A DNA stretch of 42,149 nt. Origin: Candidatus Woesearchaeota archaeon. Its GTDB lineage: Archaea > Nanobdellota > Nanobdellia > Woesearchaeales > WJKR01. The notes under the pieces are model-generated. The model was not told the origin of the DNA and did not search any database. It saw nothing but the letters and a program-made list of their open reading frames with translations. The DNA lies in assembly GCA_014729015.1 (NCBI GenBank), contig WJKR01000009.1:1-42149 (forward strand), in the 5' to 3' direction. Of the stretch, positions 1 through 7,921 are shown piece after piece. The number at the start of each line of letters is the position of its first letter. Within the stretch, counting starts at the first letter, position 1. The position numbers and the translations under genes are program-made.

Positions 1-67
1 ACTTTGATTTGCGGGTGTACGGCCGCTCGAGACGCCGCCAAGCCACCGCCCGGATGAGTTTGGCCAT
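1..67 (-). CDS. rpl10e: Ribosomal protein L10e/uL16, N-terminal fragment (cut by window edge)
   Basis: Large-subunit ribosomal protein of the L10e (uL16) family. Only the first 22 codons lie in the window, read from the ATG whose complement is at 65-67. The translated start contains MAKLIRAVAWRRLERPYTRK; the RRLERPYTRKSK stretch is typical of archaeal L10e N-termini. A TATA-like box CTTTTTAAAC (plus-strand 89-98) lies about 27 nt upstream with no ribosome binding site, so the mRNA is probably leaderless. The promoter overlaps the 3' end of the ROK kinase gene. Identity rests on 22 residues and a well-placed promoter. Confidence 0.75.
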   Translation of the reverse strand, partial: MAKLIRAVAWRRLERPYTRKSK

Positions 68-92
68 ACCGCCGAGAAACAAGCGGCCCTTT

Positions 93-920
93 TTAAACCT
101 TTTCCTGGGCCAAGAACGCGGCCCCCAACGACCCGGACCCGTCCCCGAGCTTGTTCCTGACCACCCTGCACGAGCCCCGCAACTCCGCGTTCAGCGCCTG
201 CAAAATAGGCGCGTTGGACACCCCGCCGCCGACCACGATGATCTCAGGGTCATACGCTCTGACGATGATGTCCAGCAACCAGGCCAAGGCGTCGACCGTC
301 TCCCGCACCGTCTTCGCAGCGACCAACGTCTTCTTGTCAAAGACACGTTCTACCTGCGACTGATCGCCGCCATGACGATAATATCGCCGGAGGATGCCCG
401 GACCGGCAGCGTAGTCCTCGACCTCCACGCCCTGGTACCGGACGTGCCCGATGTCACCGGCCCCGCCGCGTCCCTTGTACACCTTCCCGTCGATGACGAC
501 GCCCATACCGATGCCGGTGCCGATGATGAGCCCGATGACGTGCTCGCACCCCTCGCCGGCGCCTGCCCGCTGCTCCGCCAACGCGAAGCAGTTCGCATCG
601 TTCTCCACGACACAGGGATGCTTGACGTGCTTGCGCAACAACTCCTCCAACGGCTCCCCCTCAAAACCGGGCAGGTGCGGGCAGCTCCGCAACAACCCCG
701 CATCGTCGAGGTAGCCAGGGAAGCTGATGCCCACCTTCAACGCCCGCCTCCTGGTCAGCTTCGTGATGAGCGCCTCGATGCGCCCCAGCACGGCCTCGAC
801 GCCGTCAGAAGCAGCGGTAGGGATACGCCTGCGCTTATGCACCACGCCTTCCGCATCGATGAGCACGCCCTCTATCTTCGTACCACCGACATCGATGCCA
901 ACGCAGTACTCACCCCCCAT
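93..920 (-). CDS. ROK-family sugar kinase (glucokinase-like)
   Basis: Probable ATP-dependent hexose kinase of the ROK family, cytoplasmic, 275 aa. The N-terminal phosphate-binding motif GIDVGGTKIEG (about residues 8-18) and the sugar-binding/catalytic region ENDANC followed by GTGIGMGV are visible. The usual ROK segment GEIGH is present as GDIGH, but the following Cys-rich zinc site (CxCGxxGCxE) is missing: the sequence goes through VRYQGVEVEDYAAGPG instead. This occurs in some archaeal ROK proteins and leaves the substrate open (glucose, N-acetylmannosamine or other). A TATA-like CTATATAAA at 942-950 lies 26 nt before the ATG, suggesting a leaderless message separate from the upstream isomerase gene on the same strand. 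The neighbouring sugar-phosphate isomerase supports a role in hexose-phosphate metabolism. Confidence 0.85.
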   Translation of the reverse strand: MGGEYCVGIDVGGTKIEGVLIDAEGVVHKRRRIPTAASDGVEAVLGRIEALITKLTRRRALKVGISFPGYLDDAGLLRSCPHLPGFEGEPLEELLRKHVKHPCVVENDANCFALAEQRAGAGEGCEHVIGLIIGTGIGMGVVIDGKVYKGRGGAGDIGHVRYQGVEVEDYAAGPGILRRYYRHGGDQSQVERVFDKKTLVAAKTVRETVDALAWLLDIIVRAYDPEIIVVGGGVSNAPILQALNAELRGSCRVVRNKLGDGSGSLGAAFLAQEKV

Positions 921-958
921 ACCAGCAGAAGAGAACCCCTCCTATATAAACTTGGCGT

Positions 959-2023
959 TCAGATCAGGAACGGCCCCATGTCCCGCTTGAACCGCTCGAT
1001 CAGCTTCACCGGCGTCGGGTCAGTCTCGTACCGCAACGCCAAGAAGTAGCTGGTCATGTCCCCGAGATGGATGGTCGTGAACATCTGCTTCAGCATGGTG
1101 CCTTTGACCGCTATTTCGGTCACAGCGACACCCTTGTGCTGCAACAACTCCTTAGTCAGCCCGATCCGCTTGATCACCCGGCGGTGCTCGCGATCAGTGG
1201 AAAGCATGACCGCATAGTACGACCCGATCCTGTTGGTGTACGCCAACATCTCATTATGGTTGAACTCCGGCAACGCGTGGCAGAACGCCGGCGCCTTCGC
1301 GTTCTCGTTCACCTGGGTCTTCCAACGATACGCCACGGGGTAGAACGAGTTGTCCGCGAGTATCAACGGAATCTTCTCATAGCACTTCGCCGAGAGCTCG
1401 ATAGCCTTCTCCCGGATGTCCTGCTGCTTGAGCGTGTCGACGAGCCCATTGACCTCCTGCTCATAGCTGCGGACGACGCCGGAGTTCTCCATCACGCGCA
1501 GAATGGGAAAGAACAAGTACGCGATGGCCATGCGCGGCTGCAACCCCTTCGGGAGCTTAATGATGGCGTGCTTGTTGAGCTTCGCCAACTCCTCCATCTT
1601 CCCCCCGCTAGACACGAGCAACGCCTGGCACCCCTTCCTGATACCAGTCTTGTACATGGACAACGTCTCCTCCGTGTTGCCGGAATAGGAGATGGCGATG
1701 AGCAGCGTGTTATCATCAATCCCGGTCGGCGTCTGGTAATTCTTGACCGTGTCCACCGCCACGGGACAGGTAGGCTCGGCCTCGAACAGCTCTTTCAACA
1801 AGTCCCCGGCGATGCCCGAGCCGCCCATGCCCGCAACCAAGACGCGTTGGAACGGCCGATCAGGCTTGATGCCGAGCCCGAGCTTGTACGCCTCCCTGAT
1901 ATGCTCGTGCATAGAACTGATAATCTTGTACGCGTCTTCCTTGTCATACCTGAAGTAATCATCAGGAAAGACCTTCCTCTTCTTCTTGGCGTCCTTCGTT
2001 TCTCTTCCCGATTTGTCACCCAC
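959..2023 (-). CDS. Bifunctional phosphoglucose/phosphomannose isomerase (SIS fold)
   Basis: Interconverts glucose-6-P or mannose-6-P with fructose-6-P; 354 aa, the size of the archaeal bifunctional PGI/PMI family. It has two SIS domains. The first shows VLVAGMGGSGIAGDLL (residues 61-76) and the serine-rich sugar-phosphate loop AISYSGNTEET; the PGI/PMI C-terminal domain has the conserved ALPEFNHNEM segment. The start is GTG at 2023 (complement of 2021-2023), chosen because GAGGTGG (complement of 2031-2037) is spaced 7 nt from it. The N-terminus is lysine-rich (about residues 4-17). The promoter TATA box is at 2059-2068, back to back with that of the methylthiotransferase. A short GTG-initiated frame starting at 2033 overlaps the start, as seen at other SD-led genes here. 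Confidence 0.92.
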   Translation of the reverse strand: MGDKSGRETKDAKKKRKVFPDDYFRYDKEDAYKIISSMHEHIREAYKLGLGIKPDRPFQRVLVAGMGGSGIAGDLLKELFEAEPTCPVAVDTVKNYQTPTGIDDNTLLIAISYSGNTEETLSMYKTGIRKGCQALLVSSGGKMEELAKLNKHAIIKLPKGLQPRMAIAYLFFPILRVMENSGVVRSYEQEVNGLVDTLKQQDIREKAIELSAKCYEKIPLILADNSFYPVAYRWKTQVNENAKAPAFCHALPEFNHNEMLAYTNRIGSYYAVMLSTDREHRRVIKRIGLTKELLQHKGVAVTEIAVKGTMLKQMFTTIHLGDMTSYFLALRYETDPTPVKLIERFKRDMGPFLI

Positions 2024-2058
2024 GACGAGCCACCTCGTTGAGGAAAGAAGACTGGTTG

Positions 2059-2095
2059 CTTAAATAATTTATTCTTTCACCGCACATATTTAAAG
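2059..2095. promoter_or_regulatory. Divergent promoter pair, isomerase / methylthiotransferase
   Basis: Two TATA-like boxes sit back to back. CTTAAATAAT (2059-2068) is read on the minus strand for the isomerase. ATATTTAAAG (2086-2095) is read on the plus strand and lies about 30 nt from the ATG at 2121. The isomerase transcript has a short leader with a Shine-Dalgarno; the plus-strand transcript appears leaderless. Confidence 0.6.
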
Positions 2096-2120
2096 GAACG
2101 CTTGTTCGCTCCCCCTGACC

Positions 2121-3374
2121 ATGGCGAACGTGTCCCTCCAAACCTATGGCTGCTCCCTGAACCAATCAGACTCAGAAGTCATGGCCGGCATCCTGGTAGC
2201 GCGCGGCCACGAACTCGTTCATGAAGAACGCGCGGACATCCTCGTCATCAACTCATGCACGGTCAAGAGCAACCCGGAACAACGGCTCTTCCACCAGCTA
2301 CGGACAAGGACCAAGCCGGTCGTCGTCGCCGGCTGCGCGCCCCAAGCAGACCCGCACAACGAGCACTTTGCCAACGTCAGCGTCATCTGCCCGAAAGCGC
2401 TGTCACGGATAGCCGACGCGGTCGAGCAAACGCTCCAAGGAAGAAAAGTCACCATCCTCGACGACGTGGACGGGGATAGGAACGCCTTGCCGTGCATTCC
2501 CTCCAGGAAACACGTCGCCATCATCCCGACCAACGCCGGCTGCCTGAACCATTGCAGCTATTGCAAGACCAAACACGCGCGCGGCCACCTGCAGAGCTAC
2601 CCGCCAGGAAGCATCGAGAAACAGTTCCGCGCAGCGGTGAACAACGGTGCGAAAGAAGTCTGGCTCACCAGCCAAGACACCGCGGCCTACGGCCTGGACA
2701 TCAACACCGACATCACCGCCTTGCTCGAGCGGCTGTTGCGCAAACCAGGCGACTACAGGATACGCCTCGGCATGGCCAACCCGCAACACCTCGCGCCCCG
2801 CATCGACAGGCTCATCAGCGTCCTGCGACACCCGAACATGTTCAAGTTCCTCCACCTACCCGTCCAATCAGGGTCAGACGACGTCCTCAAAAACATGCGG
2901 CGAGGGTACACCACCACGGCGTTCAAGGAGCTCGTCAGGCGCATCACCAGAGCGATCCCCAACATCACCATCGCCACGGACATCATTGTCGGCTTCCCCA
3001 CCGAGACGGAAGCGGACTTCCACGCCACGGAAGGACTCATCCACGAGCTCAAGATACCCATCATCAACCTCTCTAAGTTCTCCCCGCGGCCGGGCACTGC
3101 CGCAGCGAACATGAAACCCTTATCAACAAAGGTGGTCAAGCAGCGATCTACCCGCCTCAAAGCCCTATGCGTCCGCGTCGCCGCCCAGCACCGCCAACAA
3201 TATGTCGGCCGAGAGCTCTCCGTCCTCATCGACGAACACGGCAAGCACGACACCCTGATAGGCAAGGCGGACAACTACCTCCAAGTCATCCTTCCCCGCA
3301 CTGCAGGAACCATGGGCGACCGCGTCATCGTCACCCCCTCACGAGCAGGAATCTTCGACGTACGAGCAGTATAG
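2121..3374 (+). CDS. tRNA t6A37 methylthiotransferase (CDKAL1/e-MtaB type, radical SAM)
   Basis: Converts N6-threonylcarbamoyladenosine at tRNA position 37 to its 2-methylthio form. The three MTTase domains are in order. The N-terminal UPF0004 domain carries iron-sulfur ligands C11 (TYGCSLNQ), C46 (NSCTVKS) and C72 (AGCAPQ). The radical SAM core has C141, C145 and C148 (GCLNHCSYCKT). A C-terminal TRAM domain covers about residues 350-415 (YVGRELSVLIDEHGK...GDRVIV). The 417-residue length fits the archaeal/eukaryotic e-MtaB group, and 'RxGMANPQ' and 'LHLPVQSGSD' are typical of it. The gene appears monocistronic with a leaderless start about 30 nt after its TATA box. Leucine codons are mostly CTC, unlike genes after 6.2 kb. 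Confidence 0.93.
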   Translation: MANVSLQTYGCSLNQSDSEVMAGILVARGHELVHEERADILVINSCTVKSNPEQRLFHQLRTRTKPVVVAGCAPQADPHNEHFANVSVICPKALSRIADAVEQTLQGRKVTILDDVDGDRNALPCIPSRKHVAIIPTNAGCLNHCSYCKTKHARGHLQSYPPGSIEKQFRAAVNNGAKEVWLTSQDTAAYGLDINTDITALLERLLRKPGDYRIRLGMANPQHLAPRIDRLISVLRHPNMFKFLHLPVQSGSDDVLKNMRRGYTTTAFKELVRRITRAIPNITIATDIIVGFPTETEADFHATEGLIHELKIPIINLSKFSPRPGTAAANMKPLSTKVVKQRSTRLKALCVRVAAQHRQQYVGRELSVLIDEHGKHDTLIGKADNYLQVILPRTAGTMGDRVIVTPSRAGIFDVRAV

Positions 3375-3397
3375 CCTCCTTGCCACGCAAACCAAAC

Positions 3398-3407
3398 CTT
3401 TTTAAAC
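3398..3407 (+). promoter_or_regulatory. TATA box of the pop5-to-rpoK superoperon
   Basis: CTTTTTAAAC, the same form of box as upstream of the L10e and DUF4346-like genes. Transcription would begin near 3430, leaving about 95 nt before the pop5 ATG at 3524. This is the longest leader of the RNA-processing operon. No Shine-Dalgarno is obvious just before that ATG. Confidence 0.5.
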
Positions 3408-3523
3408 ACTTCTTGCTTCCCCCGACCGCAACAGAGACGAAAAGAGCGTGCGATCGGCGCAACACCATTTTCTCCCGAGAAGCATGTGTTGTGCGCGACG
3501 CGCAAAGAACGAGCAACAAGAAA

Positions 3524-3862
3524 ATGGCACGGCAAACCACGAAACCATTGCTGCCGACCCTCAAGGAAAAGAAGCGATACCTCACGTACCAGCTCCACGG
3601 CGAAGGACTCCCCGCCAACGCGGGAAGCCTCCTCATCCCCGAGCTCCGAAGCATTCTCGGCGTGTTCGACGCGGCGGCAGCAGGACTGCTCAACATCACG
3701 TACGACCAGCAGACAGGCAGAGGGGTCATCCGGACCACGCTCGCAAAGGCACGCCAAGCACGCGCCGCCATGCTGCTCACCACGAGCCTCAGCAAGCACC
3801 GCGTCATGATACACCCGATCACCACGTCAGGCATACTCAACAAGGCGAAACAAGCAATGTGA
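3524..3862 (+). CDS. rnp2: RNase P protein component 2 (Pop5)
   Basis: Protein subunit of archaeal RNase P, which removes 5' leaders from pre-tRNA. The 112-aa product contains LLPTLKEKKRYLTYQL near the N-terminus, the family hallmark, followed by an RRM-like alpha/beta core with RGVIRT. The ATG at 3524 gives the usual short N-terminus before the LPTL-KRYL block; in-frame upstream codons are not family-like. It opens the operon and is followed 13 nt later by psmA with a GAGGGG site between. Pop5 next to proteasome and exosome genes is known from archaeal exosome superoperons. Confidence is limited mainly by the protein's short length. Confidence 0.85.
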   Translation: MARQTTKPLLPTLKEKKRYLTYQLHGEGLPANAGSLLIPELRSILGVFDAAAAGLLNITYDQQTGRGVIRTTLAKARQARAAMLLTTSLSKHRVMIHPITTSGILNKAKQAM

Positions 3863-3875
3863 GGGGAATAACCAA

Positions 3876-4592
3876 ATGCAACCACTACAACACCAAATGA
3901 TGGGGTACGACCGCGCCATCACTATGTTCAGCCCGGACGGACGGCTCCTCCAAGTGGAATACGCGAAGAAGACCGTCAGGCTAGGCAACACCGCGATAGG
4001 CATGGTCTGCGCCGACGGCGTCTTGCTCGTGACCGACAAGCGCATCATCGACAAGCTCGTCGTGCCGGAAGCCATCGAAAAAGTCTTCCAGGTCGACGAC
4101 CACGTCATGGCCACCGCGGCGGGCATCATCTCAGATGCGCGCGTGCTCATCGAACGAAGCCAGGTCAAAGCGCAGCAGCACAAGGTCACGTACAACGCGC
4201 CCATCGACGTGCTGAGCGTCGTCAAGGACGTGTGCAACCTCAAGCAGCTGACCACGCAGAGCGGCGGCTTCCGACCGTTCGGCGTCTCACTCCTCATCGC
4301 TGGCAAGGACGAGGAAGGTCTCAAGCTCTTCGAGACCGATCCGACCGGCATCTTCTACCAGTACAAGGCGACAGCGATTGGCGAGGGAGAGCAGGACGTG
4401 GAAGAAGTCCTGCACAAGGAATACAAGGACGCCATGACCATCGACGACGGCCTCAAGCTCGCCGTCAAAGCATTGAAGAAGGTCCTGAACGACGGCTTCA
4501 ACGCGGAAAGGATAGAGGCGGCGGTCATCCGTGACAAGGACGGCAAGATGGAGAAGCTCGGGAAAGCGAGGATTGCCAAGTACCTCAAATAA
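3876..4592 (+). CDS. psmA: 20S proteasome alpha subunit
   Basis: Forms the outer heptameric rings of the archaeal 20S proteasome and gates substrate entry. At 238 aa it has the expected length. The alpha-type N-terminus YDRAITMFSPDGRLLQVEYA (from residue 10) includes the conserved H0-helix/gating segment, followed by the Ntn-hydrolase beta-sandwich (GNTAIGMVCADGVLLVTDKR). As expected for alpha subunits there is no N-terminal catalytic threonine. The start at 3876 (MQPLQHQMMGYDR) matches the usual short lead; internal ATGs at residues 8 and 9 would trim it only slightly. The stop is 2 nt before sdo1, so the two are probably translationally coupled. Leucine is mainly CTC. Confidence 0.97.
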   Translation: MQPLQHQMMGYDRAITMFSPDGRLLQVEYAKKTVRLGNTAIGMVCADGVLLVTDKRIIDKLVVPEAIEKVFQVDDHVMATAAGIISDARVLIERSQVKAQQHKVTYNAPIDVLSVVKDVCNLKQLTTQSGGFRPFGVSLLIAGKDEEGLKLFETDPTGIFYQYKATAIGEGEQDVEEVLHKEYKDAMTIDDGLKLAVKALKKVLNDGFNAERIEAAVIRDKDGKMEKLGKARIAKYLK

Positions 4593-4594
4593 CG

Positions 4595-5311
4595 ATGAGA
4601 CCGACCAAGACCTTTGACCAGGAACGAGCACAGTTCAACCTCGCCCGGTTGAGAAGAGCGGGCGGCAACTACGAGGTCGTCATCGACCCGGACAAGGCCA
4701 TCGCGTACCGCGAAGGGCGGTCGGTCGACCTCGACGAGGTGCTGCAAGCCCAGCAAGTGTTCTTCGACGCGAAGAAAGGGGAGCACGCTTCCGAGGACCG
4801 GATGCAAGAGGTGTTCGGCACCGTTGAGCCGCTCGTCGTGGCAAAGACCATCCTCGAGAAGGGAGAGATACAGCTGACCGCGGAGCACCGAGCGAAAGTG
4901 CGCGAGGAGAAGCTGAAACGGGTCGTCCAACTCATCGCGAAGAACGCGTGCGACCCGAAGAGCAAGCTACCGCACCCCCCGACACGCATCAGGAACGCGA
5001 TGGACGAAGCCAAGGTGCGCATCGACGAGTTCAAGAAACCAGAGGACCAGGTTAACGATATCATCAAGGCGTTGCGGCCGATACTCCCGATTAGCGTGGA
5101 GTCACGACGGGTCGCCGTGCACGTCCCCGCGACGCACGCAGGAAGGATGTACGGCGCGCTGCAATCATTCGGCACCATCACGCAAGAAGCGTGGCAGAAC
5201 GACGGTTCCTGGAAAGGGACCTTGGAGCTGCCAGCAGGCATGGTGCAGGAACTCATCGATAAGGTCAACAGCATGACCCACGGCGCCGCAACGATTGACA
5301 TGGTCAAGTAA
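4595..5311 (+). CDS. sdo1: Ribosome maturation protein SDO1 (SBDS orthologue)
   Basis: Archaeal SBDS, which works with EF-2-like GTPases in 60S/50S subunit maturation. The 238 residues hold the three domains of the family: the N-terminal FYSH domain (YEVVIDPDKAIAYREG, VFFDAKKGEHASEDRMQEVFGT), the central three-helix domain (EKLKRVVQLIAKNACDPKSK, then the conserved PHPPTRIRNAMDEAKVRID), and a C-terminal ferredoxin-like domain (ILPISVESRRVAVHVPATHAG ... GSWKGTLELPAG). It lies between psmA and rrp4, its classic place in archaeal exosome superoperons. The ATG follows the psmA stop by 2 nt. Confidence 0.96.
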   Translation: MRPTKTFDQERAQFNLARLRRAGGNYEVVIDPDKAIAYREGRSVDLDEVLQAQQVFFDAKKGEHASEDRMQEVFGTVEPLVVAKTILEKGEIQLTAEHRAKVREEKLKRVVQLIAKNACDPKSKLPHPPTRIRNAMDEAKVRIDEFKKPEDQVNDIIKALRPILPISVESRRVAVHVPATHAGRMYGALQSFGTITQEAWQNDGSWKGTLELPAGMVQELIDKVNSMTHGAATIDMVK

Positions 5312-5333
5312 ACAACTACAGGTGAAAACAACT

Positions 5334-6167
5334 ATGGATTTACGAGTACAAGACAAAGAAGTCGTCGTCCCGGGACAGGTCGTCGCGACCGGCATGGAAT
5401 ACCTGCCGGCGGACGGCGCCTACCGATTGGATGACGAGATAAGGGCCAACAGACTAGGCCTGATCAAAATCGAAGGAAAAGTCATCAAGAGCATTCCTTT
5501 GACCGGCGTGTACCTGCCGCAAAAGAACGACGTAGTCGTCGGCCGCGTCATCGACATACTGATGAGCGGCTGGCGGCTGGACATCAACAGCCCGTACAGC
5601 GCCGTGCTCCCGATCAAGGACGCGACGTTCGACTTCATCGCGAAAGGCGCAGACCTGACCAAGTACTTCGACCTCGACGATTACGTTGTGGCGAAGATCA
5701 TACAGGTCACCAGCCAGAACCTGGTGGACGTGACGTGCAAAGGGCAAGGGCTCCACAAGCTCGACGGCGGACGCATCCTCAAGGTCGGGCCGCACAAGGT
5801 CCCGAGGATCATCGGCACCAAGGGCAGCATGATCACCATGGTCAAGAAGGCCACGAACTGCAGGGTTATCGTCGGCCAGAACGGCCGTATATGGCTCTCT
5901 GGCGAGCCCGACAAGGAGCACGTCGCGGTCAAGGCGATCAAGATGATCGAGGACCTGGCGCACACCGTCGGACTGACCGAGCAGGTGAAGTCATTCCTCG
6001 CAGAGCAGACCGGCTTGTCGGCCGACGCGCTGACGGTCAAGGAAGAGGACCTCGTCGCTGAGAGGCCGAAGGACGAGCAACGACATCGACGACCGCCCCG
6101 CAGGAGCGGCGGCACCCGTGACGGCCCCCGAAGGAGGCCGTACGGTGAGAGACGACAACGAAGGTGA
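5334..6167 (+). CDS. rrp4: Exosome RNA-binding cap subunit Rrp4, with Arg-rich C-terminal tail
   Basis: S1/KH cap protein of the archaeal RNA exosome; it sits on the Rrp41-Rrp42 ring and feeds RNA to it. Domains in order in 277 aa: N-terminal domain with VVPGQVVATGMEYLPADGAY, S1 domain (GDVVVGRVIDI-type segment through LPI), and KH domain with RIIGTKGSMITMVKK and VGQNGRIWLSG. The ATG at 5334 is preceded by AGGTGA (5320-5325) at 8 nt. Unusual is a tail of about 30 residues at the C-terminus (from about 247), very rich in Arg with Pro and Gly (DEQRHRRPPRRSGG...), absent from typical archaeal Rrp4. Its stop codon TGA (6165-6167) is part of the rrp41 ribosome binding site. Confidence 0.95.
   Translation: MDLRVQDKEVVVPGQVVATGMEYLPADGAYRLDDEIRANRLGLIKIEGKVIKSIPLTGVYLPQKNDVVVGRVIDILMSGWRLDINSPYSAVLPIKDATFDFIAKGADLTKYFDLDDYVVAKIIQVTSQNLVDVTCKGQGLHKLDGGRILKVGPHKVPRIIGTKGSMITMVKKATNCRVIVGQNGRIWLSGEPDKEHVAVKAIKMIEDLAHTVGLTEQVKSFLAEQTGLSADALTVKEEDLVAERPKDEQRHRRPPRRSGGTRDGPRRRPYGERRQRR
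6161..6167 (+). promoter_or_regulatory. Ribosome binding site deciding the rrp41 start
   Basis: AAGGTGA overlaps the rrp4 stop codon. Two in-frame ATGs follow, at 6169 (1 nt away) and 6175 (7 nt away). Spacing favours 6175, which gives the family-like N-terminus MAYEKR. Confidence 0.65.
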
Positions 6168-6174
6168 GATGAGT

Positions 6175-6897
6175 ATGGCATATGAGAAAAGAATCAGTGG
6201 ACGAGCATTAGACGAGCCGCGCAAGATCACCGCGAATGCGGGCGTGATCAAGAAAGCCGACGGCTCGGGCTATTTCAAGATCGGCGAGACCGCTGCGTAC
6301 GCGGCGGTGTACGGCCCTCGTGAGTGCCACCCCGCGTTCATGAGGAATCCGAAGATGGGCATCTTGCGATGCAATTACAGCATGATGCCGTTCTCCGGCG
6401 ACGGCGAACGCGTCAGGCCGGGGCCCTCCCGCAGGAGCAAGGAGATCAGTATGGTCACGAAGAACGCGTTGTTGCCGGTAGTCGACCTCAAGGAGTACCC
6501 GAACACGGTGGTCGACGTGTTCATCGAGTTGCCGGAGACCGACGCGGGGAGCAGGTGCGCAGGCATCTGCGCGGCGGCCATTGCCTTGGCGGATGCTGGC
6601 ATCACGATGCGGGACGTCGTGCCCGCGGTGAGCGTCGGTCAGGTCGACGGGACGATCGTCGTGGACCTCGACGGCGCGGAGGAGCACCTCGATGAGAACG
6701 CGGCTGCTGACATTCCCTTGGCCATGGTGCCGAGCACCGAGGAGATAACCTTGTTGCAGATGGACGGCATCGTCGAGCAGGACACGTTGTTCCGGGCGCT
6801 CGAGACGGTCAAGCCCGCGTTGCACAATATCGCGGAGGCGCAGCGCCGTGCGGTCAAGGAGTGCTACCAGCAACAGGCAGGGGGTGATGCGCAATGA
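6175..6897 (+). CDS. rrp41: Exosome catalytic subunit Rrp41 (RNase PH fold)
   Basis: Active phosphorolytic 3'-5' exoribonuclease subunit of the archaeal exosome, pairing with Rrp42 in a hexameric ring; 240 aa. Visible are the phosphate- and RNA-binding segment RCNYSMMPFSGDGERVRPG-PSRRSKEIS and the catalytic acidic region VDGTIVVDLDGAEEHLDENAAADIPLAM. The Arg and Asp residues of the phosphorolytic site are kept, as expected for Rrp41 rather than Rrp42. An alternative ATG at 6169 adds two residues but sits too close to the AAGGTGA site. The gene ends in ATGA shared with the rrp42 start (6894-6897), a sign of tight coupling. Leu codons shift toward TTG within this gene. Confidence 0.96.
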   Translation: MAYEKRISGRALDEPRKITANAGVIKKADGSGYFKIGETAAYAAVYGPRECHPAFMRNPKMGILRCNYSMMPFSGDGERVRPGPSRRSKEISMVTKNALLPVVDLKEYPNTVVDVFIELPETDAGSRCAGICAAAIALADAGITMRDVVPAVSVGQVDGTIVVDLDGAEEHLDENAAADIPLAMVPSTEEITLLQMDGIVEQDTLFRALETVKPALHNIAEAQRRAVKECYQQQAGGDAQ

Positions 6898-7682
6898 ATC
6901 AGGAGCGAAAGAAGCACATCGTCCGTGCGTTGGCAGCGGGTGTCCGGCTGGACGGCCGGAAGCTTGACGAGTTCAGGCCCGTCGAGCTGAAGGTTGGCGT
7001 GTCCAGCACCGCTGAAGGTTCAGCCATGGTCAAGGCCGGTGACACAGAGGCCATCGCCGGCGTCAAGATGGGCTTGGGAACGCCGTACCCTGACACGCCG
7101 GACAGCGGCGTGTTGATGGTGAACGCGGAGTTGTTGCCGATATCGAACCCTGAGTTCGAGTCTGGTCCTCCCAGCATCGAGTCCATCGAGGTCGCCCGCG
7201 TCATCGATCGCGGCATCCGCGAGAGCCACTCGTTCGACACCAAGTCGTTGTGCGTGGAGAAGGGCGAGAAGGTCTGGATGGTGCAGTGCGACATCTTACC
7301 GCTCAATTTTGACGGTAACCTCATCGACCTCGGCGGCTTGGCAGTGCTCGCAGCGTTGCGCGACGCCCGCTTCCCAAAGGTTGACGAGGAGGGCGCTGTC
7401 GACTACCATGAGAAGACCGATAAGGGGTTGGCGTTGCAGCAGTTGCCTGTGCCGATCACGGTCGGCAAGATCGGCGAGCACCTCATCGTCGACCCGGCCC
7501 AAGAGGAGGAGCAGGCGTTGGACGCCCGTCTGACCATGACCATGCTCGCTGACGGCACGGTGTGCGCGTTGCAGAAAGGCGGACAGGCGCCGTTGACCAT
7601 CAGCGAGATTAAGGAGATGGTCAAGCTCGCCGATGCGAAGAGCAAGGAGCTCCGCAAGCAGCTGCTGGAGGTGGCCACATGA
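6894..7682 (+). CDS. rrp42: Exosome structural subunit Rrp42 (RNase PH fold)
   Basis: Non-catalytic partner of Rrp41 in the exosome ring, needed for assembly and RNA binding; 262 aa, as usual. Family blocks include the N-terminal RLDGRKLDEFRPVELKVGVSSTAEGSAMVKAGDT, the NAELLPISNPEFESGPPS region, ESHSFDTKSLCVEKGEKVWMV, and LIVDPAQEEEQALDARLTM. Both ends overlap neighbours by 4 nt: ATGA with rrp41 at 6894 and ATGA with rpoK at 7679, so the three genes form one coupled unit. Leucine is mostly TTG, in contrast to psmA and sdo1 in the same operon. Confidence 0.96.
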   Translation: MNQERKKHIVRALAAGVRLDGRKLDEFRPVELKVGVSSTAEGSAMVKAGDTEAIAGVKMGLGTPYPDTPDSGVLMVNAELLPISNPEFESGPPSIESIEVARVIDRGIRESHSFDTKSLCVEKGEKVWMVQCDILPLNFDGNLIDLGGLAVLAALRDARFPKVDEEGAVDYHEKTDKGLALQQLPVPITVGKIGEHLIVDPAQEEEQALDARLTMTMLADGTVCALQKGGQAPLTISEIKEMVKLADAKSKELRKQLLEVAT

Positions 7683-7918
7683 GCGCGGCGAAAGCATCGC
7701 CTCAGGAAGACGAGTACACCAAGTATGAGCGTGCTCGTATCATCGGCAGCCGGGCGTTGCAGATCAGCATGGGTGCTCCGTTCTTGGTCAAGCTCTCGAA
7801 GAAGAAGCTCGAGGCGTTAGCGTACAACCCGGTCGAGATCGCGAAGCTCGAGTTCGAGAAGGGCGTCATCCCGATCACAGTCAAGCGGGTGCTGCCGCAC
7901 GAGCGGGAGAGCCATTAA
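7679..7918 (+). CDS. rpoK: DNA-directed RNA polymerase subunit K (Rpb6 homologue)
   Basis: Small RNA polymerase subunit homologous to eukaryotic Rpb6 and bacterial omega; it stabilises the polymerase core. The 79-aa product has the compact family block YTKYERARIIGSRALQISMGAP (about residues 13-34) and the C-terminal NPVEIAKLEFEKGVIPITVKR. The start overlaps the rrp42 stop by 4 nt. In many euryarchaeal genomes rpl37ae and rpoP follow rrp42, and rpoK sits elsewhere with rps2 and enolase; here rpoK closes the exosome operon. A nine-T run follows immediately. Confidence 0.93.
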   Translation: MSAAKASPQEDEYTKYERARIIGSRALQISMGAPFLVKLSKKKLEALAYNPVEIAKLEFEKGVIPITVKRVLPHERESH

Positions 7919-7921
7919 CCA

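Noticed and set aside
9..1049. Plus-strand 346-codon frame across the ROK kinase
   Set aside because: It is antisense to a clear ROK kinase and has no promoter, no ribosome binding site and an Arg/His/Pro-rich composition typical of shadow frames in GC-rich DNA.
6100..6250. Replication origin at the skew switch
   Set aside because: The skew changes from C/A-rich to G/T-rich here, but it reverses again near 24.9 kb, too close for a terminus. There are no repeats, AT-rich unwinding region or cdc6/orc gene nearby.
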